From Dyadobacter sp. MSC1_007 (GTDB lineage Bacteria > Bacteroidota > Bacteroidia > Cytophagales > Spirosomataceae): a DNA stretch of 64,000 nucleotides. Where the stretch lies: NCBI RefSeq assembly GCF_023667495.1, contig NZ_JAMOZL010000005.1:186001-250000 (forward strand). Direction: 5' to 3'. The translations under genes were made by a program, and so were the position numbers. The notes under the pieces were generated by a model. The model was not told the origin of the DNA. It ran no database searches and was given only the letters and a program-made list of their open reading frames with translations. Below, piece by piece: positions 1 to 7,917 of this stretch (position 1 is its first letter; every line of letters begins with the position of its first letter).

Positions 1-529
1 GGCAGATCTCGGCATAAAATTCCGTAGCCAATTGAGAACCGACCGGCAGATAATTGACAAGAACTTCTACTTCATGATGCCTTAAATGGCCGATGATTTC
101 TGCACGCAATGCAGCAACGAGTGTTTGGTCATAAGCTTTGCGATCGGCTAAAAGATCGGTAGGCTTCAATTCATCTTTGACTACAAAGCGATTTTCGGCA
201 GGATAGGCTAGCATTTGCGGCGACACTCCGTCAATTACCGGCGAACGGTACACCGGCGCCTCTGTTTGGATATCCGAGTACAATACGATTGCGCAGTTCG
301 GCCGTGCGAAAATAGCATCCTTAATAGGCAGGCCTATTTTGCGTTCATCGACATCGAAGCCGCATACGAATTCAATGTTTTCAGCCCGGTACCCGCCGAT
401 CTCGTCCGCCATCAGCCCGGAAGTTTTGTCATTAAAGCGGGTGTAATATTCCACGCCCTGAACCAGTGAACTCGCGCAGTTTCCAACGCCCAGTATGGCC
501 ACTTTTATACGATTGTTGTTATTCGACAT
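1..529 (-). CDS. ino1: Inositol-3-phosphate synthase, N-terminal part (cut by window edge)
   Basis: Reading leftward from an ATG at 529 gives 176 codons without a stop before the window edge, so the C-terminal half is missing. The start MSNNNNRIKVAILGVGNCAS is followed by SSLVQGVEYY, the NAD-binding glycine motif typical of the actinobacterial-type myo-inositol-1-phosphate synthase that also occurs in Bacteroidota. The enzyme converts glucose 6-phosphate to inositol 3-phosphate with NAD as a recycled cofactor, in the cytoplasm, and feeds inositol lipid synthesis. The segment NYLPVGSQLATEFYAEICL near the edge also fits the family. The gene is monocistronic as far as can be seen. A perfect 30-bp palindrome lies 114 bases upstream of the start and may control it. 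Identification comes from recognised motifs, not from a search. Confidence 0.85.
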   Translation of the reverse strand, partial: MSNNNNRIKVAILGVGNCASSLVQGVEYYTRFNDKTSGLMADEIGGYRAENIEFVCGFDVDERKIGLPIKDAIFARPNCAIVLYSDIQTEAPVYRSPVIDGVSPQMLAYPAENRFVVKDELKPTDLLADRKAYDQTLVAALRAEIIGHLRHHEVEVLVNYLPVGSQLATEFYAEIC

Positions 530-560
530 TTCCGACAATTTAATTTGATGATAAAAATTA

Positions 561-578
561 TATTAAAATATTTTAATA
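561..578. repeat. AT-only perfect palindrome in the ino1 leader
   Basis: Eighteen bases, tattaaaatattttaata, form a perfect palindrome within a very AT-rich stretch (541-600) between the ino1 start and the LacI-type operator. It may only reflect base composition of an AT-rich promoter. Confidence 0.4.
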
Positions 579-642
579 TATATTAAATATCTAATAATAC
601 TCAAATTAAGGTGTTTTTTGTCGAAATATCAAAGTGCAAACT

Positions 643-672
643 GCAATTAATGCAAACGTTTGCATTAATTGC
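643..672. promoter_or_regulatory. Perfect 30-bp LacI-family-type operator
   Basis: Both halves match over all 15 bases; the centre is TGCAAACGTTTGCA. A central CG flanked by GCAAA/TTTGC is the classic operator form of LacI/GalR/PurR-family repressors. It lies upstream of ino1 (start 529) and just after the end of the esterase gene (705), both on the minus strand, so it most likely controls ino1. No LacI-family gene is present in the window, so the regulator must be encoded elsewhere. Confidence 0.7.
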
Positions 673-704
673 GATGATGGTACTTTACTGGGATTGTGCG
701 TTGA

Positions 705-1994
705 CTAGAGATACTTTTGAAGGTAAGCGATGATATGCGTCCAGTCTGCGGGCAGTACCGTGTGCCCACCGTCGTGCATATAATAGCCCAGATGGTTCAT
801 TAGCAAGGAAGTGTCACCAGCGGCAGGCATGACGTTGGTCGTAGGCGCGGTTTCGTTGAACAACTTGTATACCGGCGCAGCGGCAACGGCTGAAAGGAAC
901 TCGCCTTTCGGATCTGACCAATAATCTGTGCTGCCAGTTTGGAGTAACAATGGTCGCGGAGCCATTAACGCGACTAGCATATGTGCGTCGATCGGCATGG
1001 TGTCCACTTTGTCGGCGTAGTTATGGTAATTGGGCGCGAACTGGTAGAGATAACGGCTCGGATCGGAGATATGCCGGATTGTCTCCCCGTAGTTGCGGCG
1101 ACTCAGAGCAGCGCCGCCCTCGCCCGAAATACTCGCGACCACTACTTTGAATCTCGGATCATGTGCGCCCGCCCACAGGACTGTTTTGCCGAGACGTGAC
1201 GCGCCCTGTAATGCAACCCGTTTGCTGTCGATCTGCTTATCTGTTTCGAAATAGTCCAGAGCCCGGCTCAGTCCCCACGCCCAGGCCGAAATAGCACCCC
1301 ATTCATCGGCTGCGGGCGTTGTCTGACCGGGTTTGAGATATTCTTTCCGAATCCCGTGGTTGATCCCGTCTTTGAAATCAGGCTCAATATCCCCGTAATA
1401 TACCGTAGCGAAGCCGATACCCGCATCAAGGAACTGCTCCACATTCATTTTGCCGAAAGCAGTCGGCTTGTCCGCTTTCACCTTTTTGCCTTCCTTGTTC
1501 CATACTTCACCGATCAGCAACCCCGGATCGTCGATAATCTGATTATAGGCCACAAAAGAGATATTTAGCAAAAGGGGAACCGGCTTTTTTGCATTTGCGG
1601 GCAGATACACCGCCAGGTTCATTTGATGATTGGAAGTATCCTTGGCCAGGTACACCCGCACCTGTTTCCGGACCGCCTTTCCATTGAATGCAGGTGTTCC
1701 TTTGTCAAAAACATGGAATTGCACCTTTTTCGGCGCCGGTGGCATTTTGCCAAACTGAATTTCTTCAAAAAGCCTGAGCAGTTCAGGTCGTCGTTTTTCC
1801 GTCCATACCTTACTCGTCGTGACCGGCTGGCCATCGGCGCACTTCAGAAGATCCGGCAAGGTGTAGCTCCCTACCGAGTCGTCATTGTAATTGACCGGAA
1901 AGCCAGCTACAACCGTCGGGCGATTGGCGGCCTGCTGCTGAGCCAATGCGGCGCTGCATGAGACAAATAGGAAAAGTAAGGAAGTTATTTTCAC
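705..1994 (-). CDS. CE15-like glucuronoyl/acetyl esterase, secreted
   Basis: A 429-residue protein with a signal peptide (MKITSLLFLFVSCSAALAQQ), so it is exported. It looks like an alpha/beta hydrolase of carbohydrate esterase family 15: the nucleophile motif GASRLGK lies near residue 265 (family form GxSRxGK), followed by the acid-region motif SGEGGAALSRR and a C-terminal HDGGHTV that supplies the catalytic histidine. CE15 enzymes cleave ester bonds between glucuronoyl groups of xylan and lignin alcohols; Bacteroidota members have broader or unknown substrates. Length fits the family (about 400-450 residues). It is followed by ino1 on the same strand but 175 bases away, so they are probably not cotranscribed. 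An acetyl-xylan esterase annotation would be the alternative. Confidence 0.75.
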   Translation of the reverse strand: MKITSLLFLFVSCSAALAQQQAANRPTVVAGFPVNYNDDSVGSYTLPDLLKCADGQPVTTSKVWTEKRRPELLRLFEEIQFGKMPPAPKKVQFHVFDKGTPAFNGKAVRKQVRVYLAKDTSNHQMNLAVYLPANAKKPVPLLLNISFVAYNQIIDDPGLLIGEVWNKEGKKVKADKPTAFGKMNVEQFLDAGIGFATVYYGDIEPDFKDGINHGIRKEYLKPGQTTPAADEWGAISAWAWGLSRALDYFETDKQIDSKRVALQGASRLGKTVLWAGAHDPRFKVVVASISGEGGAALSRRNYGETIRHISDPSRYLYQFAPNYHNYADKVDTMPIDAHMLVALMAPRPLLLQTGSTDYWSDPKGEFLSAVAAAPVYKLFNETAPTTNVMPAAGDTSLLMNHLGYYMHDGGHTVLPADWTHIIAYLQKYL

Positions 1995-2120
1995 GGGCTT
2001 AGGGGCTTGTGGTTTGAAATAAATGAAGCGTCCTAATAAGTCGGCGAATGTGAAAGGATACTGGCTTTGTTTTTAGGGAGAGATTGTGGTCTTTTATCTT
2101 TACATATCTAAACAAACTAC

Positions 2121-2486
2121 ATGATGGACCAACCAACGCCAAACCAGCGGCTCAAACACGAGCAAATCCAGTATATCGAATTTCTTTCAAGCGATATCGC
2201 GCGCATTAAAAAGTTTTATTCCGAAAGCTTTGGATGGGTCTTTACAGACTACGGGCCCCATTACAGCGCCTTTGGAGGTGATTATGTGGATGGCGGTTTC
2301 ACTTCCGGAATGCCGGTTAAAGGAAGCATTTTAGTGATACTGTATTCAGAAAACCTCGAAGCAACCAGGGACAAGGTTTTAAAGGCTGGTGGCACTATCG
2401 TCCAGGATATCTTCGAATTCCCCGGTGGCCGGCGGTTTCAGTTTGCTGATCCGGATGGTAATGAGTTGGCGGTTTGGTCGGAGTAG
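2121..2486 (+). CDS. VOC (glyoxalase/bleomycin resistance) family protein
   Basis: A 121-residue single-module vicinal-oxygen-chelate fold protein. The opening IQYIEFLSSDIARIKKFYSE is the usual first beta-alpha unit, and FQFADPDGNELAVWSE is the classic C-terminal VOC ending. The first module carries no obvious metal histidine in the usual place, and the substrate cannot be told from sequence. The start could be either of two adjacent ATG codons (2121 or 2124). It stands alone between the divergent esterase gene and the tRNA. No signal peptide is visible, so it is cytoplasmic. Confidence 0.8.
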   Translation: MMDQPTPNQRLKHEQIQYIEFLSSDIARIKKFYSESFGWVFTDYGPHYSAFGGDYVDGGFTSGMPVKGSILVILYSENLEATRDKVLKAGGTIVQDIFEFPGGRRFQFADPDGNELAVWSE

Positions 2487-2505
2487 GGGGGAGGCCCGAA
2501 AACAC

Positions 2506-2532
2506 AAAAAAGCCAGACATAAGCCTGGCTTT
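2506..2532 (-). terminator. Rho-independent terminator of tRNA-Arg
   Basis: The arms AAAGCCAG (2509-2516) and CTGGCTTT (2525-2532) enclose an 8-base loop. On the minus strand the hairpin starts three bases after the tRNA 3' end and is followed by a run of six T, so it terminates the tRNA transcript. In the plus direction only three T follow, so it is a poor terminator for the VOC gene. Confidence 0.75.
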
Positions 2533-2534
2533 CG

Positions 2535-2606
2535 TGACCGCGACGGGAATCGAACCCATATCTAGAGTTTAGGAAACTCCTATTCTATCCGTTGAACTAC
2601 GCAGTC
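2535..2606 (-). tRNA. tRNA-Arg (anticodon CCT)
   Basis: The cloverleaf folds on the minus strand: acceptor GACTGCG pairs with CGCGGTC (one G-T pair), discriminator A; D-arm contains TTCAACGGATAGA; anticodon stem GGAGT/ACTCT encloses TTCCTAA, giving anticodon CCT for AGG; the T-arm contains GGTTCGATTCC. CCA is not encoded, which is common in Bacteroidota. A terminator follows directly, and a promoter-like pair lies upstream. Confidence 0.95.
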
Positions 2607-2617
2607 GAATTGGGGTG

Positions 2618-2649
2618 CAAAACTGTGAAAAAATCATTTGAATTACAAA
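2618..2649 (-). promoter_or_regulatory. Promoter of tRNA-Arg
   Basis: On the minus strand TTTG (2649-2646) is followed after 20 bases by CAGTTTTG (2625-2618), a 7 of 8 match to the Bacteroidota -7 element TAnnTTTG, about a dozen bases before the tRNA 5' end. The -33 element is embedded in the hairpin that probably terminates hflX. Confidence 0.55.
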
Positions 2650-2653
2650 TGAT
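2628..2653 (-). terminator. Terminator after hflX
   Basis: Arms ATCATTTG (2633-2640) and CAAATGAT (2646-2653), loop AATTA, with six T following on the minus strand (2633-2628). It overlaps the hflX stop codon region (2655-2657) and the promoter of the downstream tRNA. Confidence 0.65.
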
Positions 2654-2654
2654 T

Positions 2655-3887
2655 TTATTCTTCTGTTTGCACCGCAGTGTATCCCAAATCCAGCCAGTTA
2701 GGGTAAATGGAAAAGTGCTTTTCCTTCACCTGCGCGAACAGGACATTGCGTAGTTCTTCGATATTTTCCTTTTTCTCGGCTGAAATAAAGACCACATGGT
2801 CCGCTTTGTCGGCAATGTAGCTTCGCTTTAATTGTTCCAGCACATTCTCTTGTGGGAGCTGCTCTTCTTCGGGTTCTTCGTGGTTGAAAGCCGGATTGTA
2901 AAGGTCTATCTTGTTGAATACCAATATCGAAGGCTTGTTGGCTGCCCCGATCTCTTCCAACGTTTTATTCACAACATCCAGATGCTCTTCGAACGAAGGA
3001 TGCGAGATATCGACGACGTGTAGCAGGATATCAGCCTCACGAACCTCGTCCAATGTCGATTTAAACGACTCGATCAGCGTTGTAGGAAGTTTCCGAATAA
3101 ATCCGACGGTGTCGGTCAGCAGGAAAGGAATGTTCTCCATATTCACTTTCCGGACTGTCGAATCGACGGTCGCGAACAGCTTGTTTTCTGCGAAAACGTC
3201 GGCCTTGGAGAGGCTGCGCATTAAGGTGGATTTTCCGACGTTGGTATAACCTACAATGGCAACTCGCACCAGCCTATCCCGCTCCTTGCGGCGCGTTACA
3301 CTCTGGCGATCCACTTTTTCAAGCTTCTCTTTCAGGAATGCAATGCGGTCCTTGACGATCCGGCGGTCAGTTTCGAGTTCGGTTTCACCCGGTCCGCGCA
3401 TCCCGACACCAGCCCCTGACTGGCGGCTCAAGTGCGTCCAGAGACGGGTCAATCTCGGGTACATATATTGATATTGCGCCAGCTCAACCTGCAATTTCGA
3501 CTGTGCCGTTTGCGCACGCATTGCGAAAATGGAGAGAATGAGCAAACTCCGGTCAACAACCTTGATATCCTTGAAAACAGCTTCGAGGTTGCGGACCTGC
3601 GAGGGCGTCAGATCATCGTCATATAAAATCATGTCGACCGGGTTGGCGGTGACATAGATCAGGATCTCTTCCAGCTTGCCTTTTCCTGTATAAGTCCGGA
3701 TGTCGGCGCGTTCGAGGTTTTGTGTAAAAGTCTGGACGGTCTCAACGCCAAGCGTCGTTGCCAGGAAGGCAAGTTCTTCCAGGTATTCCTTCGTTTTTTC
3801 AGCGTTTTGTTTTTGGGTACTTACCGCCACCAGTACGGCGGTTTCCGGCTTGGCAGCCGTGGAATATAACTTCTTCTTATCGATCAT
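2655..3887 (-). CDS. hflX: GTPase HflX
   Basis: A 410-residue protein with the full HflX plan: an N-terminal nucleotide-binding-like domain (about 1-190) with the conserved segment SGAGVGMRGPGETELETDRR, then the G domain with P-loop GYTNVGKST near residue 212, DTVGFIRKLP (G3), and NKID (G4). HflX splits stalled or stressed 70S ribosomes in the cytoplasm. The length matches the family. The C-terminal part carries the extended tail usual for Bacteroidota HflX. It is a single gene with its own terminator. The ATG at 3887 begins MIDKKKLYS, which aligns with typical starts. Confidence 0.95.
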   Translation of the reverse strand: MIDKKKLYSTAAKPETAVLVAVSTQKQNAEKTKEYLEELAFLATTLGVETVQTFTQNLERADIRTYTGKGKLEEILIYVTANPVDMILYDDDLTPSQVRNLEAVFKDIKVVDRSLLILSIFAMRAQTAQSKLQVELAQYQYMYPRLTRLWTHLSRQSGAGVGMRGPGETELETDRRIVKDRIAFLKEKLEKVDRQSVTRRKERDRLVRVAIVGYTNVGKSTLMRSLSKADVFAENKLFATVDSTVRKVNMENIPFLLTDTVGFIRKLPTTLIESFKSTLDEVREADILLHVVDISHPSFEEHLDVVNKTLEEIGAANKPSILVFNKIDLYNPAFNHEEPEEEQLPQENVLEQLKRSYIADKADHVVFISAEKKENIEELRNVLFAQVKEKHFSIYPNWLDLGYTAVQTEE

Positions 3888-4221
3888 GCACTATTGTTTT
3901 AATTCGGTGTTTTTCCGGCAAATGCTCCTCATTACGTTCACGGGTGCCAGAAAGGCGTAGGATTGCAACGGTTTGGATAATGCAAAAGTTCATTGCGCGG
4001 ATTGGTGAAATTACATTTACCATTTAACAAATCCATTTTTTCGCTTGATTATTCAAAATAGACTTTTGTATATTTGCCCAAATTCTCAAAGCCTATGTTG
4101 GTGCTCATCTTCGGTTAATTCTTAACCACACGTCTTTCCCTGCCTTTTACAGGCAATTTTTTCTGCGACTCCCGTAGCCGCAACATTATATTATTTTATT
4201 CATCACAAATTTCTATTATCC
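3888..4221. other. 334-base intergenic region between hflX and the MATE gene
   Basis: It holds the divergent promoters of hflX and the MATE gene. From the MATE -7 element to its ATG there is a leader of about 140 bases with a small hairpin (GGTTAA-TTC-TTAACC) and a weak TGCC...GGCA hairpin followed by ATTTTTT. No coding sequence or known riboswitch core was recognised. Confidence 0.5.
4045..4076 (+). promoter_or_regulatory. Promoter of the MATE exporter gene
   Basis: TTG at 4045-4047 and TATATTTG at 4069-4076 are separated by 21 bases, a full match to the Bacteroidota -7 element TAnnTTTG with a permitted spacing. Confidence 0.65.
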
Positions 4222-5607
4222 ATGAAAAAGTGGTTTCTACTACTTCGTCAGGCTATTCGTGGCTCCGAAGAAAGTTTCACCGAAGGAAGCATCAACCGTG
4301 CCATTTTTCTACTATCCGTCCCCATGATCCTCGAAATGGTGATGGAGTCGCTGTTCGCGGTTGTCGATATTTTTTTCGTTTCAAAAGTCAGTACTGAGGC
4401 CGTTGCGACCGTCGGGCTGACGGAATCGGTCATTACGCTGGTGTATTCTGTGGCAATCGGTTTGAGTACCGCCGCTACGGCCACCATTGCACGACGTACA
4501 GGTGAGGGCAACCTCGCACAGGCGCGCCACGCGGTAGGGCAGGTCATATTTATCTCGCTAGCTATTTCTTCTGTGATTGCAGTCGTCGGCTTTTTGCTGG
4601 CGGGGAACATTCTGCGAATGATGGGTGCAGATCATAAAGTCATCGAAACCGGGACTAATTTTGCCAGGATCCAGTTTCTGAGCGCCCCTGTGGTGGTTTT
4701 GCTCTATTCGCTGAGTGGTGCTTTGCGAGGTGCCGGTGCGGCTGCAACGGCCATGCGTTCACTTATTATTGCCAATGGTTTCAATATGCTGCTCGGGCCG
4801 ATCCTTATTTTCGGTATTGGGCCATTTCCGGAACTTGGTGTAACTGGTGCAGCGTTGGCAACGGCTACGGGTCGGTCGATCGGCGTCGCATATCAGTTGT
4901 ATTCACTTGCAAAAGGCAAACGAGCGCTGGGGTTATTGTGGCAGGACCTCCGACCTGATATGGAGACGATTACGACCATTGTAAAAGTAGCCACGGGCGG
5001 AACCGTCCAGTTTTTGATCGGATCGGCAAGTTGGATATTCCTCACCCGTATTCTGTCGGAATTTGGCAGTGACGTAGTCGCCGGGTACACGATCGCCATC
5101 CGCGTGATCATGTTTACGCTCCTGCCTGCGTGGGGGTTAGCGAATGCTGCAGCAACATTAGTCGGGCAGAACCTGGGAGCTGGTAAACCCGAGCGAGCAG
5201 AGGCATCGGTCTGGAAATGTGCATCTTATAACCTGATATTTTTATTGGGACTGTCAGTGTTCATGTTCATTTTTGCCGGCAACATCATTAGTCTGTTTAG
5301 TACGCATACTGATGTCGTCGAAACTGGTAAAATGGCGCTGCGTGTGCTGTGCATGGGTTATGGGTTTTATGCCTACGGAATGGTGGTGATCCAGTCGCTG
5401 AATGGGGCGGGAGATACCAAAACCCCGACCGTGCTGAACCTGATCGCATTCTGGGCGATTGAAATTCCTGTTGCGTATGTACTGGCCGTTATCCTTGAAC
5501 TCGGCCCGGTAGGTGTTTTTGCGTCGGTACCCATTGCGGAATCCATACTGGCTATGCTCGGTATATGGCGGTTCCGTCTTGGGGGATGGAAGGTCGTAAA
5601 AGTCTGA
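4222..5607 (+). CDS. MATE family multidrug efflux transporter
   Basis: A 461-residue integral membrane protein with about twelve hydrophobic segments in two homologous bundles. The opening SINRAIFLLSVPMILEMVMES and the segment GAGDTKTPTVLN in the second half are MATE hallmarks (NorM/DinF type). Such proteins expel cationic drugs or metabolites across the inner membrane using a sodium or proton gradient. The substrate cannot be deduced. It is a single gene with a strong consensus promoter and a leader of about 140 bases. The ATG at 4222 gives a short charged N-terminus before the first membrane segment, as expected. Confidence 0.9.
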   Translation: MKKWFLLLRQAIRGSEESFTEGSINRAIFLLSVPMILEMVMESLFAVVDIFFVSKVSTEAVATVGLTESVITLVYSVAIGLSTAATATIARRTGEGNLAQARHAVGQVIFISLAISSVIAVVGFLLAGNILRMMGADHKVIETGTNFARIQFLSAPVVVLLYSLSGALRGAGAAATAMRSLIIANGFNMLLGPILIFGIGPFPELGVTGAALATATGRSIGVAYQLYSLAKGKRALGLLWQDLRPDMETITTIVKVATGGTVQFLIGSASWIFLTRILSEFGSDVVAGYTIAIRVIMFTLLPAWGLANAAATLVGQNLGAGKPERAEASVWKCASYNLIFLLGLSVFMFIFAGNIISLFSTHTDVVETGKMALRVLCMGYGFYAYGMVVIQSLNGAGDTKTPTVLNLIAFWAIEIPVAYVLAVILELGPVGVFASVPIAESILAMLGIWRFRLGGWKVVKV

Positions 5608-5720
5608 TATGCCGGGAATTATAAGGGGAAGTCATTTAATATTGGAGTTGGTCAGGGGTTTTCTGGCCCTGGTGCGCTATTGCCTGATTGTTTTGAGGGT
5701 CAGGTAAGTTACGTGTTGTT

Positions 5721-5790
5721 TTTGTCAGGAGTAGCTAGGTATGGTCAAGTGTAGTCAGGTATGGTCAGGTATGGTCAGGTTTCGTCATAT
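5721..5790 (+). repeat. 10-bp tandem repeat, about seven imperfect units
   Basis: Units in strict 10-base register from 5721 to 5790: tttgtcagga, gtagctaggt, atggtcaagt, gtagtcaggt, atggtcaggt (twice), ttcgtcatat. The consensus is atggtcaggt. It lies between the MATE gene and the persulfide dioxygenase gene, 100 bases before the start of the latter. Single copies of ggtcaggt-like sequence also occur at about 5650 and 5697. Confidence 0.75.
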
Positions 5791-5889
5791 TGGTGAAATC
5801 TGGCTGTCTTGACGATTTTTGATCTTTTCCTGGCGAAACGAAAACGTCGCTGCATTGGTTATTTGGGAACAACATTTTGCTATATCCGC

Positions 5890-7281
5890 ATGAAAATAGA
5901 ACAGATATATACCGGCTGCCTGGCTCAGGGTGCTTATTTTATTGTTTCAAATGGTGAAGCGGCCGTGATCGACCCTTTGAGGGAGGTGATGCCGTATATC
6001 CAAAAAGCAGAGAAGATTGAGGCCAGGATCAAGTATGTGTTTGAAACTCATTTTCATGCGGATTTCGTTTCGGGGCATATAGACCTTGCCGAAAAAACCG
6101 GTGCGGAAATCATATATGGCCCCGGTGCGCAAACCGGTTTTAAAGCGCACATAGCAAAGGACGGCGAGGAATTTGAACTGGGCGATGTGAAAATCAAAGC
6201 ATTGCACACACCCGGACATACCATGGAATCCACCTGTTACTTACTATCGGACAGGAATGGAAAGTTAGTCGCATTGTTCAGCGGTGATACGCTATTTATC
6301 GGTGATGTTGGCAGGCCGGATCTTGCGCAAAAAGGAGATGTAACGATGGAAGATCTTGCCGGAATGCTTTTCGACAGTCTTCGTAACAAAGTGATGCCAT
6401 TGCCGGACGATGTCACTGTCTATCCTGCACATGGCGCCGGGTCGGCTTGTGGTAAGAATATGAGTAAGGAAACGTCCGACAGTTTGGGTAACCAAAAGCG
6501 GTTCAACTATGCATTGCGGGCGGATATGACGAAAGAGGAGTTTATAAAGGAAGTGACGGCCGGTTTGCCGGAGCCTCCTCAATATTTTCCTGAGAATGTG
6601 AGAATGAACCGTGATGGTTACGAAAGTATAGACGACGTGCTGGAACGCGGAGCGCAGCCATTGTCGCCCGAAGCATTTGAGGCCAGGGCGAACGATACGG
6701 GCGCATTAATCCTTGATACCAGAAGGCCTGATGATTTTGCCAAAGGTTTTGTGCCCAATTCTATCAATATAGGCATTGAAGGCAGCTTTGCGCCGTGGGT
6801 AGGTGCATTGATCCCCGATCTTAAACAAAAATTGCTGATCATCACCGAACCGGGTAAGGAAGAAGAAGTGGTAACACGGCTGGCGCGGGTAGGTTATGAT
6901 TATACGATTGGATATTTGAACGGTGGATTTGACGTTTGGAAAGCGTCAGGCAAGGAGGTTGATGTGGTAGATTCTGTTTCTGCGGGTGAATTTGCCGAAC
7001 GTTTCGGGTCGGGGGAAATGGAAATAGTTGATGTCAGGAAACCCGATGAGTTTGCTGCCGGGCATATTAAAGGTGCCAAGAATCTGCCGTTGGATTATAT
7101 CAATGATCTGATGGCTGAATTTCCGAAGAACGAAAAACTGTATATCCATTGCGCTGGTGGTTATCGTTCCATGATCGCCGCATCGATCCTCAAATCCAGA
7201 GGTGTCGACGATGTCGTGAATATCGATGGCGGCTATGGCGCCGTAGCCAAAACCAACGTGCCGGTTTTGACGGAAGCGTGA
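5890..7281 (+). CDS. CstB-like persulfide dioxygenase-rhodanese fusion
   Basis: A 463-residue cytoplasmic fusion. Residues 1-240 are a metallo-beta-lactamase fold with THFHADFVSGH (about 54-64), HTPGHT (about 107), SGDTLFIGDVGRPDL (about 131) and HGAGSACG (about 181), as in ETHE1/CstB persulfide dioxygenases. About 270-355 is a rhodanese-like domain without an active-site cysteine, and 365-460 is a second rhodanese with CAGGYRS, cysteine at residue 421. This order matches staphylococcal CstB, which oxidises low-molecular-weight persulfides to thiosulfate. The ATG at 5890 was chosen because MKIEQIYTGCLAQGAYF is the family start; an in-frame TTG at 5809 would add 27 unrelated residues. Downstream YeeE/YedE transporters support a sulfur role. 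Confidence 0.88.
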   Translation: MKIEQIYTGCLAQGAYFIVSNGEAAVIDPLREVMPYIQKAEKIEARIKYVFETHFHADFVSGHIDLAEKTGAEIIYGPGAQTGFKAHIAKDGEEFELGDVKIKALHTPGHTMESTCYLLSDRNGKLVALFSGDTLFIGDVGRPDLAQKGDVTMEDLAGMLFDSLRNKVMPLPDDVTVYPAHGAGSACGKNMSKETSDSLGNQKRFNYALRADMTKEEFIKEVTAGLPEPPQYFPENVRMNRDGYESIDDVLERGAQPLSPEAFEARANDTGALILDTRRPDDFAKGFVPNSINIGIEGSFAPWVGALIPDLKQKLLIITEPGKEEEVVTRLARVGYDYTIGYLNGGFDVWKASGKEVDVVDSVSAGEFAERFGSGEMEIVDVRKPDEFAAGHIKGAKNLPLDYINDLMAEFPKNEKLYIHCAGGYRSMIAASILKSRGVDDVVNIDGGYGAVAKTNVPVLTEA

Positions 7282-7329
7282 TAATTTAGTTGAATGTTTG
7301 TATTTTGGAGGAAATCAATTTGTCTGTTT

Positions 7330-7539
7330 ATGGAAACGCTGGTGGTTGAGCTGACGCACAAAAATGCACTACAATTGCTACGGGATTTGGAAGCTCTAGA
7401 CATAATTCGGTTGCACAGTGAAAAAGGCCCCGAAAAAAGGAAGCTATCTGAAAAATATAAAGGCATTTTGCCCAAAGAAGCCGGAGAGGATCTTTTAAAT
7501 CATGTAACAAACGCTCGTAACGAATGGGGCAGCATTTGA
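7330..7539 (+). CDS. Antitoxin of a VapBC-like module
   Basis: A 69-residue polar protein that overlaps the toxin gene by 16 bases. The pattern NALQLLRDLEALDIIRL ... KLSEKYKGILPKEAGEDL ... HVTNARNEWGS is a recurring antitoxin type in Bacteroidota paired with PIN toxins. There is no obvious DNA-binding domain. The ATG at 7330 (METLVVELTHKNA) is preferred to one at 7294 because the extra twelve residues are hydrophobic and unlike the family. It begins 48 bases after the CstB-like gene and sits inside the sulfur gene row. Confidence 0.75.
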   Translation: METLVVELTHKNALQLLRDLEALDIIRLHSEKGPEKRKLSEKYKGILPKEAGEDLLNHVTNARNEWGSI

Positions 7540-7901
7540 TTGATACCAACATCGTTTCCAAATACATGTCTGGACTATTGCCCGAAGAAGGTGAGCGTCT
7601 TATAAGTGCAGTTTTGGATGATCGTTCGCAACTTTCAGTTATTACCCAAATCGAGCTGTTATCTTGGAAAAGTAGCTTCGATGCTCAAATCAGGGGCTTT
7701 GTGGATGATAGTTTAATATTTCCTTTGACGGATGAAGTCGTTAATGCTTGTGTGAATTTGAGGCGGCAACGGAAAATCAGGACGCCCGATGCCATCATCG
7801 CAGCAACAGCAATTGTTAATGGGCTTATATTGCTGACCGACAATGAGACCGATTTCGTCGGAATTCCAAATTTGGTCTTGGTTAACCCTAATAATCTCTG
7901 A
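7524..7901 (+). CDS. VapC-type PIN-domain toxin ribonuclease
   Basis: A 125-residue PIN domain with the four acidic positions: LIDTNIVSKY near the start, ITQIELLSW in the middle, RKIRTPDAIIAATA, and LLTDNETDF close to the end. VapC toxins are Mg-dependent endoribonucleases that cut tRNA or rRNA and halt growth when the antitoxin is lost. The start overlaps the antitoxin gene, which indicates translational coupling. All catalytic acids are present, so it should be active. The overlapping arrangement and position between metabolic genes point to a mobile addiction module. Confidence 0.88.
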   Translation: MGQHLIDTNIVSKYMSGLLPEEGERLISAVLDDRSQLSVITQIELLSWKSSFDAQIRGFVDDSLIFPLTDEVVNACVNLRRQRKIRTPDAIIAATAIVNGLILLTDNETDFVGIPNLVLVNPNNL

Positions 7902-7917
7902 ATATTTTTTAATTAAA

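Noticed and set aside
4077..4221. Known riboswitch (guanidine, PreQ1 or yybP-ykoY) before the MATE gene
   Set aside because: No core motif of these classes could be recognised in the leader; only small hairpins are present.
5809..5889. TTG start for the persulfide dioxygenase
   Set aside because: The extra 27 residues have no match to the family; the ATG at 5890 begins the conserved N-terminus.
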